From Amorphophallus konjac (lineage: Eukaryota; Streptophyta; Magnoliopsida; Alismatales; Araceae): a DNA stretch of 64,000 nucleotides. Positions 32,694-43,790 of this stretch are shown piece after piece. Position numbers and translations under genes: made by a program. Below the pieces are notes generated by a model. That model had not been told where the DNA came from. It did not search any database and worked only from the letters and a program-made list of their open reading frames with translations. The DNA lies in assembly GCA_022559845.1 (NCBI GenBank), contig CM040118.1, positions 238,499,224 to 238,563,223 of the forward strand. The letters are read 5' to 3'. The stretch's first letter is position 1; every line of letters starts with the position of its first letter.

Positions 32694-33878
32694 AATATCA
32701 CTGTCGAACCTTTCAAGGCTTGGGAGGTGGCGCAGATAGATGGCCCCAGCAGCTTGTTTTACACAGTTGAGGAGCATCCTACACAGGAGGATACTGATTG
32801 TCATCTGCCTGAAGATATAGAAGACGTGTCAGTTCCCGTACAAGGGTTGGCATTTGTAACAAATAGAATGGCCAAGATGTTCCAAAAGCAACACATCCCC
32901 TATGGCCAGCCTCGCAAGAATAAAGAAGCATTCCAGAAGCTGTGGTATCCCCCAAACCTGGATAAAGAGATGAGAAGTGTCTCTCTACACCCAGGGTTGG
33001 GCTTCACCCTCGAGGAATACTATTACAGCGGGCGCTATGAAGTGGACACCATCTCCGCTTTCTACCCGACTGAGGATAACTCACCGGGGGCAACTTTCGA
33101 TGAACACCCAGCAGGAGCTGGATACACTGAGCCAGCTCAACCAAGAAACCTGGAATCATAAGCCATATTCCCCTACCGGTGCTAGAAGTAGGTCTATCCC
33201 AAAGAAGCGGCTCTTCAAGCCAAATTCGACACGGCTAGCAGTAGTGAAGCTGAAGATACTCAAGAAGCAGGGTTGCCTCTCTCCAGTGACTCTCCTCTGA
33301 TGATGATGTCAGCACTGCTCGAACCGGTCAGGGAAGCTTCTTCCAAGCCTGATCAAGAGATGAACGCTGCTAGAAAAGAAAAAGCTACCTCCACTGAAGA
33401 TATGGTGATCCAAGAGGGCATAACCTTCCCACCTTGTACCATGGAATTACAGTGCTGCTCTAACTCAATGATAAACAATTAGCAGTCCTTAACGACTACA
33501 AGCCCGTCGGCGGGGGATGAGGCAATCGACTCACCCCTCGAAATTACAACTGAGGTGGATTTGCTGGCAGAGCAATTCACACGGCCACTACTGGCTAAAC
33601 CAGAGATTCCTGATGAAGCTCAGATGGGGAAAAATGAAGAGATCGAGGTCCTCGACCTCAAAGATGTTATACCCAACTTTGTCGCCCTCTAGCTGGCACC
33701 CCCAGAGATAGAAGACAGAGGGCAAGCCATAGTCGATGAATTGATAGAAGTTAACTTGGGAGACGAGGGCGACCCCAGGTCGACCTTCCTCAGCGCCCAG
33801 TTGTGTACTGAAGAACAGAGGCTGTACATCCAGCTGCTATAAGAATATCAGGATTGCTTCACCTGGACCAACAAGGAA
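32694..33878 (+). pseudogene. Tat polyprotein, protease-RT linker, broken
   Basis: NLDNITVEPFKAWEVAQIDG leads into MAKMFQKQHIPYGQPRKNKE (near 32868) and LHPGLGFTLEEYYYSGRYEV. Frame changes occur near 33150 and 33290. The stretch 33690-33878 (EEQRLYIQLL then EYQDCFTWTNKEMPG) is the usual lead-in to the RT domain. No enzyme motif before that. Confidence 0.55.
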
Positions 33879-34601
33879 ATGCCAGGACTGTGCTCTGCAG
33901 TCTCACAGCATGAGGTAGCAATAAGCCCTGAAGCCGAACAGGTGAAGCAACCGCCGCGGCGCATGAGGCCAAAGCTCATCACTCAAATATGCAAGGAAGT
34001 CGACAAGCTCATTGACGTGGGTTTCATCGAAGAGAATCAATATACCACGTGGCTGGCTAATATTGTGCCCGTGAAGAAGAAGAATGGGCAGATCCAGATA
34101 TGTGTTGACTTTCGAGATCTGAATAAAGCCTGCCCCAAAGATGACTTTTCAGTGCCAATAATGGAGGTCATGATAGATGCAACAACAGGCCATGAGGCCC
34201 TATCATTCATGGATAAGTCATCTGGCTATAACCAAATATGGATCGCGGAACATGACCGGGTCCACACTACTTTCCGAACTCCCAAAGGCATTTATCATTA
34301 CAAGAGGATGCCGTTCGGATTGAAGAACGCCGACGCAACTTATCAGTGGGTGATGACTAGAATATTTGATGAGCTGCTCTACCATAAGGTCGAGTGCTAC
34401 ATAGATGACCTGGTGGTCAAGACCAGAAAGAAAGAAGACCATCTGCAGGACCTCCGAGTTATGTTTCAGAGGCTCAGGCAGTATGAATTAAAAATGAACC
34501 CCATGAAGTGTGCCTTTGGAGTGTCAAGCGACAAGTTCTTGGGCTTCATTGTCAGATATCGGGGGATTGAAATAGACCCCGCAAAGATCAAAACAATCTA
34601 G
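33879..34601 (+). pseudogene. Tat reverse transcriptase
   Basis: 240 codons ending at a TAG. RT motifs in order: IVPVKKKNGQIQICVDFRDL near 34060, NKACPKDDF, SFMDKSSGYNQIWI near 34205 (the first catalytic Asp lies in FMD), MPFGLKNADATYQ near 34310, and the active-site YIDDLVVK near 34400, intact. The fold continues past the stop into ELPPPRNLSELRSLQGRLSY. A single TAG (34599) and a TGA at about 34692 separate it from RNase H. Confidence 0.85.
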
Positions 34602-35261
34602 GAGCTACCTCCGCCAAGGAACCTCTCTGAGTTGAGATCTCTACAAGGCCGCCTGTCATATATCCAGCGGTTCATATCTAACTTGTCGGGGTGATGCCAT
34701 CCCTTTCATAAGCTAATGATGAAAGATGTTCCCTTTTACTGGGACGAAAAATGCCAGACAGCCTTTGACAAGCTGAAGGATTATCTGAAGACTCCTCAAG
34801 TGCTGGGTGCGCCGGTGAAAGGACGACCGCTAATCCTCTACATAGCAGCCACATACAACTCCCTGGGGGCAATGCTAGCCCAGAATAATGAAGAAGGGAA
34901 GAAACATGTCCTCTACTACCTCAATCAGAGATTAGTCAGAACTGAGGAGAAATACACCTTTGTCGAGAAGATCTGCCCGGCGCTGGTCTTCGTAGTCAAG
35001 AAGCTTCGACACTATATGCTATCACACGAGATTAAGCTGATTTCCAAAGTGGATCCACTTAAATATATCATGTCCCAGCCAGCACTCAAAGGCCGCCTAG
35101 GCAAATGGGTGGTGATCCTCATGGAGTATGATATCTCCTACGTGCCGCAAAGGGCCATCAAGGGCCAGGCCATCGCAGACTTCTTTGCTGAACATCCAGT
35201 GCCTAGAGACTGCCCACTGGAACTAGAGCTTCCTGAAGATGAAACCCTAGAGGTCGGCTAG
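34602..35261 (+). pseudogene. Tat RNase H (first, retroviral type)
   Basis: After the RT connection (RSLQGRLSYIQRFISNLS) it reads FYWDEKCQTAFDKLKDYLKT, then the RNase H core PLILYIAATYNSLGAMLAQN, where the usual catalytic Asp of LYxA/D is replaced, EEKYTFVEKICPALVFVVKK and HYMLSHEIKLIS. It ends DETLEVG-TAG. It removes RNA from RNA-DNA hybrids in functional relatives. The weakened first Asp is common in Tat, where a second RNase H follows. Confidence 0.75.
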
Positions 35262-35876
35262 GTGCGGCCCTCTCTATGGCAGCTGCATTTCAACGGCGCT
35301 TCAAGAATTGATACCTCAGCTACTGGGTCAGCCAGAGTCAGAGCGGGGGCAGGCATAGTCCTGAAATCTCCAGAAGGAGAAGTCATATATACATCTTGTT
35401 CGATGAACAAGCCATGCACAAACAATGAAGCAGAATATGAAGCCCTTATAATCGGGTTGCAGATTGCTCTGTCCATGGAGATCCAGATGTTGGAAGCATT
35501 CGGGGATTCCATGCTAGTCATAAAATAGCTGGAAGGAGAGTTTGATGTGCGGAAGCAAGAGCTCCTCCCTTACTATCAACTGGCACTCCACCTGATGGTG
35601 AAGTTCTATTTCATAAAAATCAAGCATATTAACCGAGGACCGAATGCTTAGGCGGATGCCCTCGCGAAGCTGGATAGTTCTTTGGCAATCCCGCTGGACA
35701 CAAGCTTGAATATAGCAGTAATCAACCGTCGATAGGTCCCCAGTGTAACAGAGGTTCTGGCCGATGAACAAGAAAATGAAGTGGCAGCCGTCGAAGAAAT
35801 CCAGCAGTCCGATTGGCGGGAGCACCTCCTACGGTGGTTTCAACACCAACTGCTCCCGAAAGAGAAAGAACAATGA
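35262..35876 (+). pseudogene. Tat archaeal-type RNase H (aRNase H) and connection to integrase
   Basis: LWQLHFNGASR, RAGAGIVLKSPEGEVIY, NNEAEYEALIIGLQIAL, FGDSMLVIK and ADALAKL mark the aRNase H fold, a feature of Tat/Ogre elements. The first catalytic Asp (expected in HFDGA) is Asn here, a G-to-A change. Three TAG codons (35526, 35650, 35734) and a TGA at 35874 interrupt it. Confidence 0.78.
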
Positions 35877-36030
35877 ATGAAGCTCTTGAGAGTCAAAGAA
35901 TCTTACGAAATGAGGAACGGAACGTTGTTCCGGATAATGGCGGATGCCCAAAAGAAGATCTTACTTCGCTGTTTATCTCTAGTGGAAGTCGGGCAAGTAA
36001 TGCAAGAAGTCCATGCCGGGTCAGCCGGGG
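35877..36030 (+). pseudogene. Tat integrase, start of zinc-binding domain
   Basis: KESYEMRNGTLFRIMADAQK continues to VMQEVHAGSAG at the insertion point. The His of EVHAG is the first ligand of the HHCC zinc domain; the rest of the domain resumes at 45958 on the other side of the chromovirus, in the same phase. Confidence 0.8.
36026..36030 (+). repeat. Target-site duplication CGGGG (left)
   Basis: Identical to 45953-45957, flanking the chromovirus 36031-45952. With one copy removed, the Tat integrase frame is continuous. Confidence 0.9.
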
Positions 36031-38318
36031 TGGTGCGGACACCCGAGCAGTTGAGCGGCGCGACATGCCGAGCCACCGGTACCGCACACGGAGCACGACT
36101 CGAGCCACCTCAGCGTCCATCTGGCTCGGAGACAGCCTGGAGACTCCGCCTTGAGCGTCCCCATTTATCATATTTAGTTAAACTTTATTTGTGTGTAATT
36201 TGTGTTTATTTCATTGTATTCGGTTTGCTATTTTGATTGTAAGAGGGGCTTATGTACAATTTGGACCCCGTGGGCCCCACGGGCCCCCCAGGCCCCATCC
36301 CATTGATCCACCTCAGCCCATGGGCCCCATGTGGGGTCAGTCAACATGTCAAATGGAGGCATCTAGAAGTTTGAATGGTAAAAGGTACATAGGAGACAAG
36401 TGGACTTCAAAGTCCAAGGTGGCTACCAACTTGTCCCCCCTTGCCACCATAGTCAATAGGCCGCCCCCCCCTTTGTATTTTTTATTTTAATTTTTGTGTG
36501 ATGTTCACATCTCATCCCAGCCCTCCATCCCCTTCCCATAGATCCTTCGGTTGTGGATAGATGTGAGATGTAACACATTAATACTTGTATTTTCCCATTT
36601 TGATGAATTAATGCCATTTGAATCAAAGTAATTCTTGGAGCTCCAGCTTGGTGCGCCCCCTTCTCCTCTCCCTCTCCCCCTTGGATGCTGTGAAGGCTTC
36701 CATTCTGAGGTGTGACTCCTCGTGTATCAGTTCCGACGATCGCCGCCGCCGCCACGAGACGCCACCGCACCGCCATCGCCATCAACTGAGTTCTGCCTGC
36801 GCAGTACCACAGCAGCTTGCTCGAAATTCACAGGTCTTCCCCAAGCTCATTTGGCTACCAAAATTGGAGGAGTTGTTCCTGGGATGTTCCTCTCCACCCA
36901 CACAAATCAGGCCAGCATTCAGATCACGTTTGCTAATTTTTGATTTTCGTCCACTCTTTCATTTCGGTTCTGCCAGAATTCTGTCCATGTTCACCTCCGT
37001 CCTGAGTTTCATGTCTTAGATCCAATTTTTGATTTCTGTTAGTTCGCCCAATTTTACTGGGGGTTCCATCCATCCATCCCTTCATCAAAAATTTTTCTCA
37101 ATTTTTGATTCGCCCATCTCATATTTTCTAAAAATCGTTCTCTGACCCATCTACAGTTTTGTCCACCTGTTCCCAGATCCGACCACCAGTGACCCCAAAA
37201 ATAATAAAAAATCGGAGCCACCTCCAAATCCAATTCTAAAAATATTCCCAGTTCCGTGGTTTGATTCCCTACAACTCCTAAGAAGAGCTCAAGAGCTGAA
37301 TCGGAGGTTTACTAGGCGGTCAATGGTGGTTCTCAGACAAGTGCCCTGCAGATCTAAGATTTCGGTTACTGTACAACAGGGACTTGTAAATTCAATAATG
37401 TTTTGATCCGACCAGATCCAGTAGATCTCTCTAGGTTTAGATTGAAGCATTTGAAGAGAGTTTTCCAACGATAGCTCATGCATCCCGATCCGACGTCGAG
37501 ATTGATCGCAGCGGCCGTTTTCGCCGGAGCGCGCGCCGGAAGATAGCAACCAAAATCCGTGGGTTATTAGTTCAAGAGTTGGGAATCGGGGCCGATCGAC
37601 CCCCGATCGGTGTTCCCGGCCGACCGCCGTCCGTGGAGGCGCGCCACCAGGGGTCCCCATCACAGTGGGTCTCACCCCCGTAGATCCGGAGGACAGCGCC
37701 GCCCGTGGGCCCCACGGGTCCGTAGAAGCCGCCGTTCGGAAAGCACGAAAACGCGGAGTTCGGCACCGCCGGGCGACATCAAGATGCTGCCCGTCAACCC
37801 GAGTTGCGTGATTCCCGGACCCCACATGTGACCTTTTACCTCCCTGCGTGGAGTGGGTCGACTTAGTGTATTGCTGTAATAGTTGTTAACTGGGAGTCTG
37901 TGATTCGGCCGGGGTTGTCTTCGCCACGCCGGGTGCGTGGAGGTAAAGGTCTTAACCTCTTGGCGTTCATTTGCTTAGCTAGTATATGGTCTTTTGTCGC
38001 TGCCGAGAGTGTAGGTACTAGCCCGTGTGTCCATGTCACCGTTGTGAGAGTGAGAGTGACCCGTCCCGCGACTCGATCCGAGTCCGGAAGTTGAGTCGGA
38101 CTACCCTTGACCTCCGCCGGTTCCTTAACCGCGCACGGTCCGCGCTTTCCCTCGCTTGGGACGACGAGTGAGCTTCCACTTCTGTTAGCGACATTTCGCC
38201 ACTAGGAGCTCGTAGTGTCGGGCTTAGTGTCTCCCTGGTGTGCGTTGCTGGTCGTGTCTTCATCTAGAGTCCGAGGGTGGCACCATATAGTGTCGTCTCC
38301 CGTGTCCGTCCCGCATCA
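36031..38318 (+). repeat. 5' LTR of the chromovirus
   Basis: TGGTGCGGACACC...CCCGCATCA, matching 43667-45952. Contains GGGCCCCACGGGCCC palindromic stretches and C-rich runs. Frames inside it repeat those in the 3' LTR and are not genes. Confidence 0.95.
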
Positions 38319-38321
38319 GTT

Positions 38322-38334
38322 TGGTATCAGAGCC
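38322..38334 (+). other. Primer-binding site of the chromovirus
   Basis: TGGTATCAGAGCC, initiator tRNA-Met type, three bases after the LTR end. Confidence 0.92.
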
Positions 38335-38632
38335 AGGTTGAGTCTAGGGTAGACTTTGCATATGTCTTGCATGCATCATGGTCTAAGTCGAGTCTAGGAT
38401 CATCATTTTCAAAAAAAAAAGTGTGTTTTAAATTGCATTTCATCCCGATAATTCGGTATCTTAAAAGGTGTTGTCCGAACGTTAGGCTACGCCTACCGGG
38501 AGGTCGCACACTTGCGGGAGTGATCTTCGGATCGATTAACTCCGCCCCGTACCGGATATTGGTTTAGGTCTAAGTGCATCATTTAGTGTGTGTTTGTATT
38601 AGTCGGTGTCTTCTAGGCCGTGTGTCAGTTGC
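38335..38632 (+). other. Chromovirus 5' leader
   Basis: About 300 bases between the primer site and the GAG start. An A10 run lies near 38411. Nothing else recognised. Confidence 0.5.
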
Positions 38633-39285
38633 ATGCCCACCCGTCGAGGTACCCAATACTCGCCACCACCACCTATGGCGGATTCCCGGGCCCGTAGCTC
38701 CGATGAGTCCTCGAAGGCCGAGATGTTCCGAGCCATTATGGAACGTCTTGACACGTGTATGGATGGTCTTAGTATGCGTATGGATGGCATAGGAACGTGT
38801 CTAGAAGGGCGGATGAAAGCCCTCGAGGATCCGGCCGAGTCTTCGGATCAGTCCATCCAGGGTCTAGTTGGGAGAATTGCCGTCCTAGAGAGAGGCCCTG
38901 TAGCGGCGCAACCCGCGCCAACGAACGGCCAACAGGAGCCGGTGCAGCAACCCGCTGTGCCAAGGGCTCAGGTGGAAGATGTCGGGAGGCAACAGGCGCC
39001 TATAGTGGATGATTATGCTTCCGACAATGATCAGGGGGGTAACGGTCGTCGTCATCAATGATGGAATCGTGATGACGAGGATGACGACCGCATTCTTAGG
39101 GGTGTGCGTGTGGACCCTCCCACTTTTAGTGGGTCCTTGGACCCTAGGGTGTATTTGAGATGACGGACCACCGAAGAGTCTGATACGCAAAGATGAAGCT
39201 GCAAGGGCAGGCCCAAACTTATTGGATCAATGTGGAGAGCCTACTCAACCAGTGACGTCAACCCCAAATCGGTACTTGGGATGAT
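38633..39285 (+). pseudogene. Chromovirus GAG, N-terminal part
   Basis: Start ATG 38633 (MPTRRGTQYSPPPPMADSRA) is preferred to the upstream 38606. A helical stretch (EMFRAIMERLDTCMDGLSMR) and a Pro/Gln-rich linker follow, then a TGA at 39059. After it come VDPPTFSGSLDPRVYLR and, one frame away, YAKMKLQGQAQTYWINVESL, the usual capsid start of chromovirus GAG. Stops TGA at 39059, near 39210 and 39253 stand where Arg (CGA) is expected. Confidence 0.7.
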
Positions 39286-41316
39286 ATGAAGATCAAATTG
39301 AGGGAGAAGTACCTTCCCGCCTCATATCGCCAACGTCTCATAGACAAGTGGCAAAGCATCTCCCAAGGGAACCGATCCGTGACCGAGTACACCGCCGAGT
39401 TCGATGAGTATTACTTAAGGTGTGGGGTCACGGAAGAGAGCACCATGACTATATCCCACTTTCGAAGAGGTTTACGGCCCAATTATCAATATGAACTCTT
39501 TCGTCGCAATGTAACCACTTTGGAGCAGGCATATCAAATCGCTCTCGAATTGGAGCAGTTCGAGGCCGAGTTCGAGTCACCCCATCGGTTGGGCTCTTTT
39601 CCCCTTCGTAGTGTCGAGCCCCGTGGCTCATCTGGCACGTATCCGAGGGCCCCCATGACTCGACCTCAGGAGCCCGCTCGCCCCGAGCCCTTTGCTCCTA
39701 GGCCTCATCCTCCACCCTCGAGGGACCTTCCTCGTCCCCAACATCTTACGGCCCCACCCACAGCCCGTCCATCGGCACCCGCACCTCTTGCACGTCCATT
39801 GTTGCCTACGCCTCCTATCCGTTGGGAGGATAAAGGTAAAGGACCTATGATTGGGGAGCCTAGTGGATCACGGCAGCAGTGTTATCGCTGCAATGGGTTT
39901 GGCCATTTCGCCAACCAGTGTCCCACCCGCCCATCTCTTCACATTGGGGACACACATGCCGAGGATACCACCCCTACGGGCCTCGAGTTAGTCAGCTATG
40001 AGGCAGATGAAGAGCTAGCTGACGAGTACTATGAGATGGGAGGTGAGGCCCAGGATGCCCAGCATTCGGATGATACCCACGTGGGGGTCGTCAGGTGTAT
40101 CCTCACCCAGCCGCAGGTCAGTGATGACTGGCGTCGGACTACTATCCTTCATGTATTCTGTAGGCTGGGGAAGCAAATTTGCAAGGTGGTCATCGATAGC
40201 GGGAGTTGTATCAATGCAATCTCCACGAACACTGTCGCTCGTCTTGGTCTCACACCCGTAGACCATCCTTGTCCCTATCAGGTATCATGGGTGGATACCA
40301 CTTCCATTTCGGTCAGGCTGCGTTGCTTGGTTCCGCTGCAGCTCCACTCCTACAGTGATGAGATCTGGTGTGATGTTCTACCCATGGTAGTGGGCAGTAT
40401 CATTCTCGGTAGGCCGTGGTTATTTGACCGGGATGCCACGCTCCATGGCCGGTCGAACACTTGTACCTTCGACCACGCTGGCCAGCGGGTCACCCTCCAA
40501 CCCGTTCGGCCCAGGAGCCCATCAGTCAGGGGTCCTACTGGCCCTAGTACTCTGAAGCCTTCCATTCCCGGACATAGTACCCCATCCCCAGCTCGGGCTA
40601 TGACCGTTACCTCTGGCCCAGGAGAGCCCTCGACGAGGAGATTGATGATGATTAGCTCCCGGGAAATGGAGCAGGAGCTTAGTCAGGGCTGTCCGGTGTT
40701 TGCCATTACGGTCCGAGAGGTGGAGCGGGACTCCGAGGGTGAGCTCCCACCCGAGGTTGTTCCCATTCTGCAGGAGTATGCTGATGTATTCCCCGATGAG
40801 CTTCCCGAGGGACTCCCACCCATGCGGGATATTCAGCATGCCATCGACCTTGTTCCGGGCTCTTCTTTGCCCAACCTTCCTCATTATCGCATGAGTCCCA
40901 CGGAGCATGCCGAGCTTAAACGGCAGGTCGATGAGTTAGTGCAGAGAGGGTCTGTTCGGGACAACATGAGTCCATGTTCTGTGTCCGTATTACTCGCCCC
41001 AAAGAAGGATGGCTCGTGGAGAATGTGCATTGATAGTCGTGCCATCAACAAAATCACCATAAAGTACAGGTTCCCTATTCCCCGCCTTGATGACATGCTA
41101 GACATGATGGCTGGTGCCACTATCTTTTCGAAGATTGATCTTAAGAGTGGCTACCATCAGGTGAGGATTAGGCCAGGTGATGAGTGGAAGACCGCATTTA
41201 AGACCAAGGATGGTCTATATGAGTGGTTGGTCATGCCTTTTGGGTTGACCAATGCCCCTAGCACTTTCATGCGGCTCATGACTCAGGTCCTTGACCTTTC
41301 ATTGGAGTCTTTGTAG
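39286..41316 (+). pseudogene. Chromovirus GAG, protease and N-terminal RT
   Basis: 676 codons open. Residues 1-95: capsid (LREKYLPASYRQRLIDKW, LTQ-like helices, LEQAYQIALELEQFE). Pro-rich linker, then zinc knuckle CYRCNGFGHFANQC near 39880. Protease VIDSGSCINAIST near 40190 and IILGRPWLFDRD near 40400. RT starts VPGSSLPNLPHYRMSPTEHA near 40850, with LLAPKKDGSWRMCIDSRAIN, FSKIDLKSGYHQVRI and MPFGLTNAPSTFMRLM. An apparent one-base deletion near 41296 shifts the frame to a stop just before the YFDD motif. IDSRAIN has Ser where Tyr or Phe is usual. Confidence 0.88.
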
Positions 41317-41729
41317 TGGTGTATTTTGATGATATCCTTATCTATAGTCGCACCACATGGGACCACTTAGACCACCTTCGGCAGGTCTATCTACTTCTTC
41401 GGCGAGAGCAGCTGTTTGCGAACCCACAGAAGTGTGCCTTCATGACACCTCAGCTTACCTTCTTGGGTTTTATCGTGTCTAGTACTGGGGTCTCCGCCGA
41501 TCCGGAGAAGGTCCGGGCCATTGTTGAGTGGCCGAAACCCCGTACGGTTCATGATGTCCGTAGCTTTCATGGCCTTGCGACGTTCTACCGTCGCTTCATC
41601 CGCGGATTTAGCTCCGTCACCGCCCCGATCACGGATTGCATCCGGAAGGGCACATTTGTATGGACGAAGGCCGCATATGCCGCCTTCAAGGACATCAAGG
41701 AGCGCATGACCCAGACACCTATCCTTTGA
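41316..41729 (+). pseudogene. Chromovirus RT, C-terminal part with active site
   Basis: It opens with the catalytic YFDDILIYS, intact, then FANPQKCAFMTPQLTFLGFI and SFHGLATFYRRFIRGFSSV, ending at a TGA (41727) where an Arg codon is expected before LPDF. Confidence 0.88.
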
Positions 41730-43790
41730 TTGCCTGATTTCTCGAAGGTGTTTGAGGTCTCTTGTGATGCGTCGGGTGTTGGGATTGGAGGAGTTTTGAG
41801 TCAGGAGTCCCACCCGATCGCATATTTCAGCGAGAAGCTGAATGACGCGAAACTGTGATATTCCACGTATGATAAAGAATTCTACGCAGTTGTTCAGGCT
41901 CTTAGGCATTGGAGGAACTATCTTTTACATCAGGAGTTTGTCCTATACTCCGACCACGAGGCATTGAGGTACCTCCATTCGCAAAAGAAACATAACTCGC
42001 GTCATAGTCGTTGGGTCGAGTATCTCCAGCAGTTCACCTTTGTGCTGAAACATAAGGCTGGAGTGGAGAACAAGGTGGCTGATGCCTTGAGTCGGCGAGC
42101 ATGTTTGCTTACCACCATGAGTGCCGAGGTCATAGGGTTAGAGAAGATGAAGGAGGCCTATGTTGATTGTCCTGACTTCGGTCAGATTTTTACCACTCTC
42201 CAGGCCGGACCCTCGAGAGACCTTGATGAGTATGTGCTTCAGGAGGGTTACCTCTTTCGAGGTAGCAGGCTATGTGTTCCCCGAACTTCGGTTCGAGAAT
42301 TCTTAGTGTGGGAACTACATGCGGGAGGTCTAGCCGGCCACTTTGATCAGAACAAGACTATCGAGGCAGTAGAGCATCGATTTTATTGGCCGAGCTTGAA
42401 GCGCGATGTTGCTAACATCGTGGCTCAGTGCCGTACATGTGCTACGGCCAAGATGAAGAAGCAAAGCTCGGGCCTTTATACGCCTCTTCCCGTGCCTGAT
42501 GCCCCATGGCAGGATATTAGCATGGACTTTGTTTTGGGATTGCCACGTACCTCCAGGAAGCATGATTCGGTCTATGTGGTGGTTGACCGTTTATCAAAGA
42601 TGGCCCTCTTTATTCCTTGCTCGAAGACTTCGGATGCTTCGAGGGTAGCCCGCCTTTTCCTTACGCATGTGGTGTGCAAGTTCGGGTTGCCTCGCACTAT
42701 AGTGTCTGACCGTGATGTTAGATTCACTTCCTATTTTTGGAAGACACTATGGCATATGATGGGTACTCACCTCAAGTTTTCTACTGCATATCATCCCCAG
42801 ACAGATGGCCAGACTGAGGTAGTCAATAGGAGTCTGGGAGATCTTTTGAGGTGTCTAGTCAGGGACCGCATTGGGGATTGGGATCTCATTTTACCCATGG
42901 CTGAGTTTGCATACAATGATTCAGTGAATTGGTCTGCCGGCATGAGTCTATTTGAGATTGTCACAGGTCGTAGGCCTAGGAAACCCGTTGACCTTGTCCC
43001 CATGCCTATCCATGCTAGAGTGTCGGAGTCGGCCGAGTCGTTTGCTAGGCATGTTAGGAGTTTGCATGACGACATCTGTCGTCACATTGAGGCCAGCAAT
43101 GCACGGTACAAGGAGTTAGCCGATGCCCACCGACACCACCGAGAGTTCCACGAGGGCGAATACGTCATGATCAGGGTAAGACCTGAACGGTTTCCCTCTG
43201 GAACCGTTAAGAAGTTGCAAGCTCGCGGAGCCGGTCCCTTTAGAGTGTTGAAACGCGTTGGATCCAATGCGTATGTTATGGACCTGCCCGAGGAATATGG
43301 TATAAGCTCTACCTTCAATGTATCAGATCTTGTTGCATATAGGGACCCAGTGGTGATCCCTAGTGAGCCTTTTGAGCCATCTCCTCCCCTTGAGAGTGAT
43401 CCCACACCTGAATGTCCACTTCCACCTCCAGCCCCTTTTTCACGGCAGCGTGAGCATATAGATCGTATACTGGACGAGCAAGTGACAGTTACCAAGAGTG
43501 GATCTTACCCGCGCTACCTAGTGCGATGGAGAGGACGGCCCGCTACTAAGGACACATGGATCACACATGGCGAGTTACAGCGGATCGTTGCGGACCTTCT
43601 GGAGCGATACAGGAGCGATGCAGACCCTTACTCGACAGGGTCGAGTTTCTCCCACCCGGGGAGAATTGGTGCGGACACCCGAGCAGTTGAGCGGCGCGAC
43701 ACACCGAGCCACCGGTACTTCACACGGAGCATGACTCGAGCCACCTCAGCGTCCATCTGGCTCGGAGACAGCCTGGAGACTCCGCCTTGA
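41730..43790 (+). pseudogene. Chromovirus RNase H, integrase and chromodomain
   Basis: RNase [21 protein letters not shown] near 41755, a TGA near 41857, TYDKEFYAVVQALRHW and LYSDHEALRYL near 41945. From 41964 the frame is open for 608 codons. Integrase: HAGGLAGHFDQNKTI (zinc His pair) with CRTCATAKMKKQ (Cys pair), catalytic D in ISMDFVLGLPR, D in VSDRDVRF and E in PQTDGQTEVVNRS, all present. Tail: GAGPFRVLKRVGSNAYVMDL, then a chromodomain (EHIDRILDEQ, YLVRWRGRPATKDTW) near 43450-43610. The last 41 codons lie in the 3' LTR and stop at 43790. The chromodomain should guide insertion to heterochromatin. Confidence 0.9.
43650..43666 (+). other. Polypurine tract of the chromovirus
   Basis: CCCACCCGGGGAGAAT directly before the 3' LTR start TGGTGCGG. 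It lies within the coding frame. Confidence 0.75.

Noticed and set aside
36618..37019. Arg/Pro/Ser-rich frames in the chromovirus LTR, repeated at 44285-44653
   Set aside because: Present in both LTRs only because the LTRs are copies; no family resemblance, and they are not linked to the polyprotein except for the first 124 bases.
37289..37825. Minus-strand 178-codon frame in the chromovirus 5' LTR
   Set aside because: GC-rich shadow frame, repeated in the 3' LTR; no motif.
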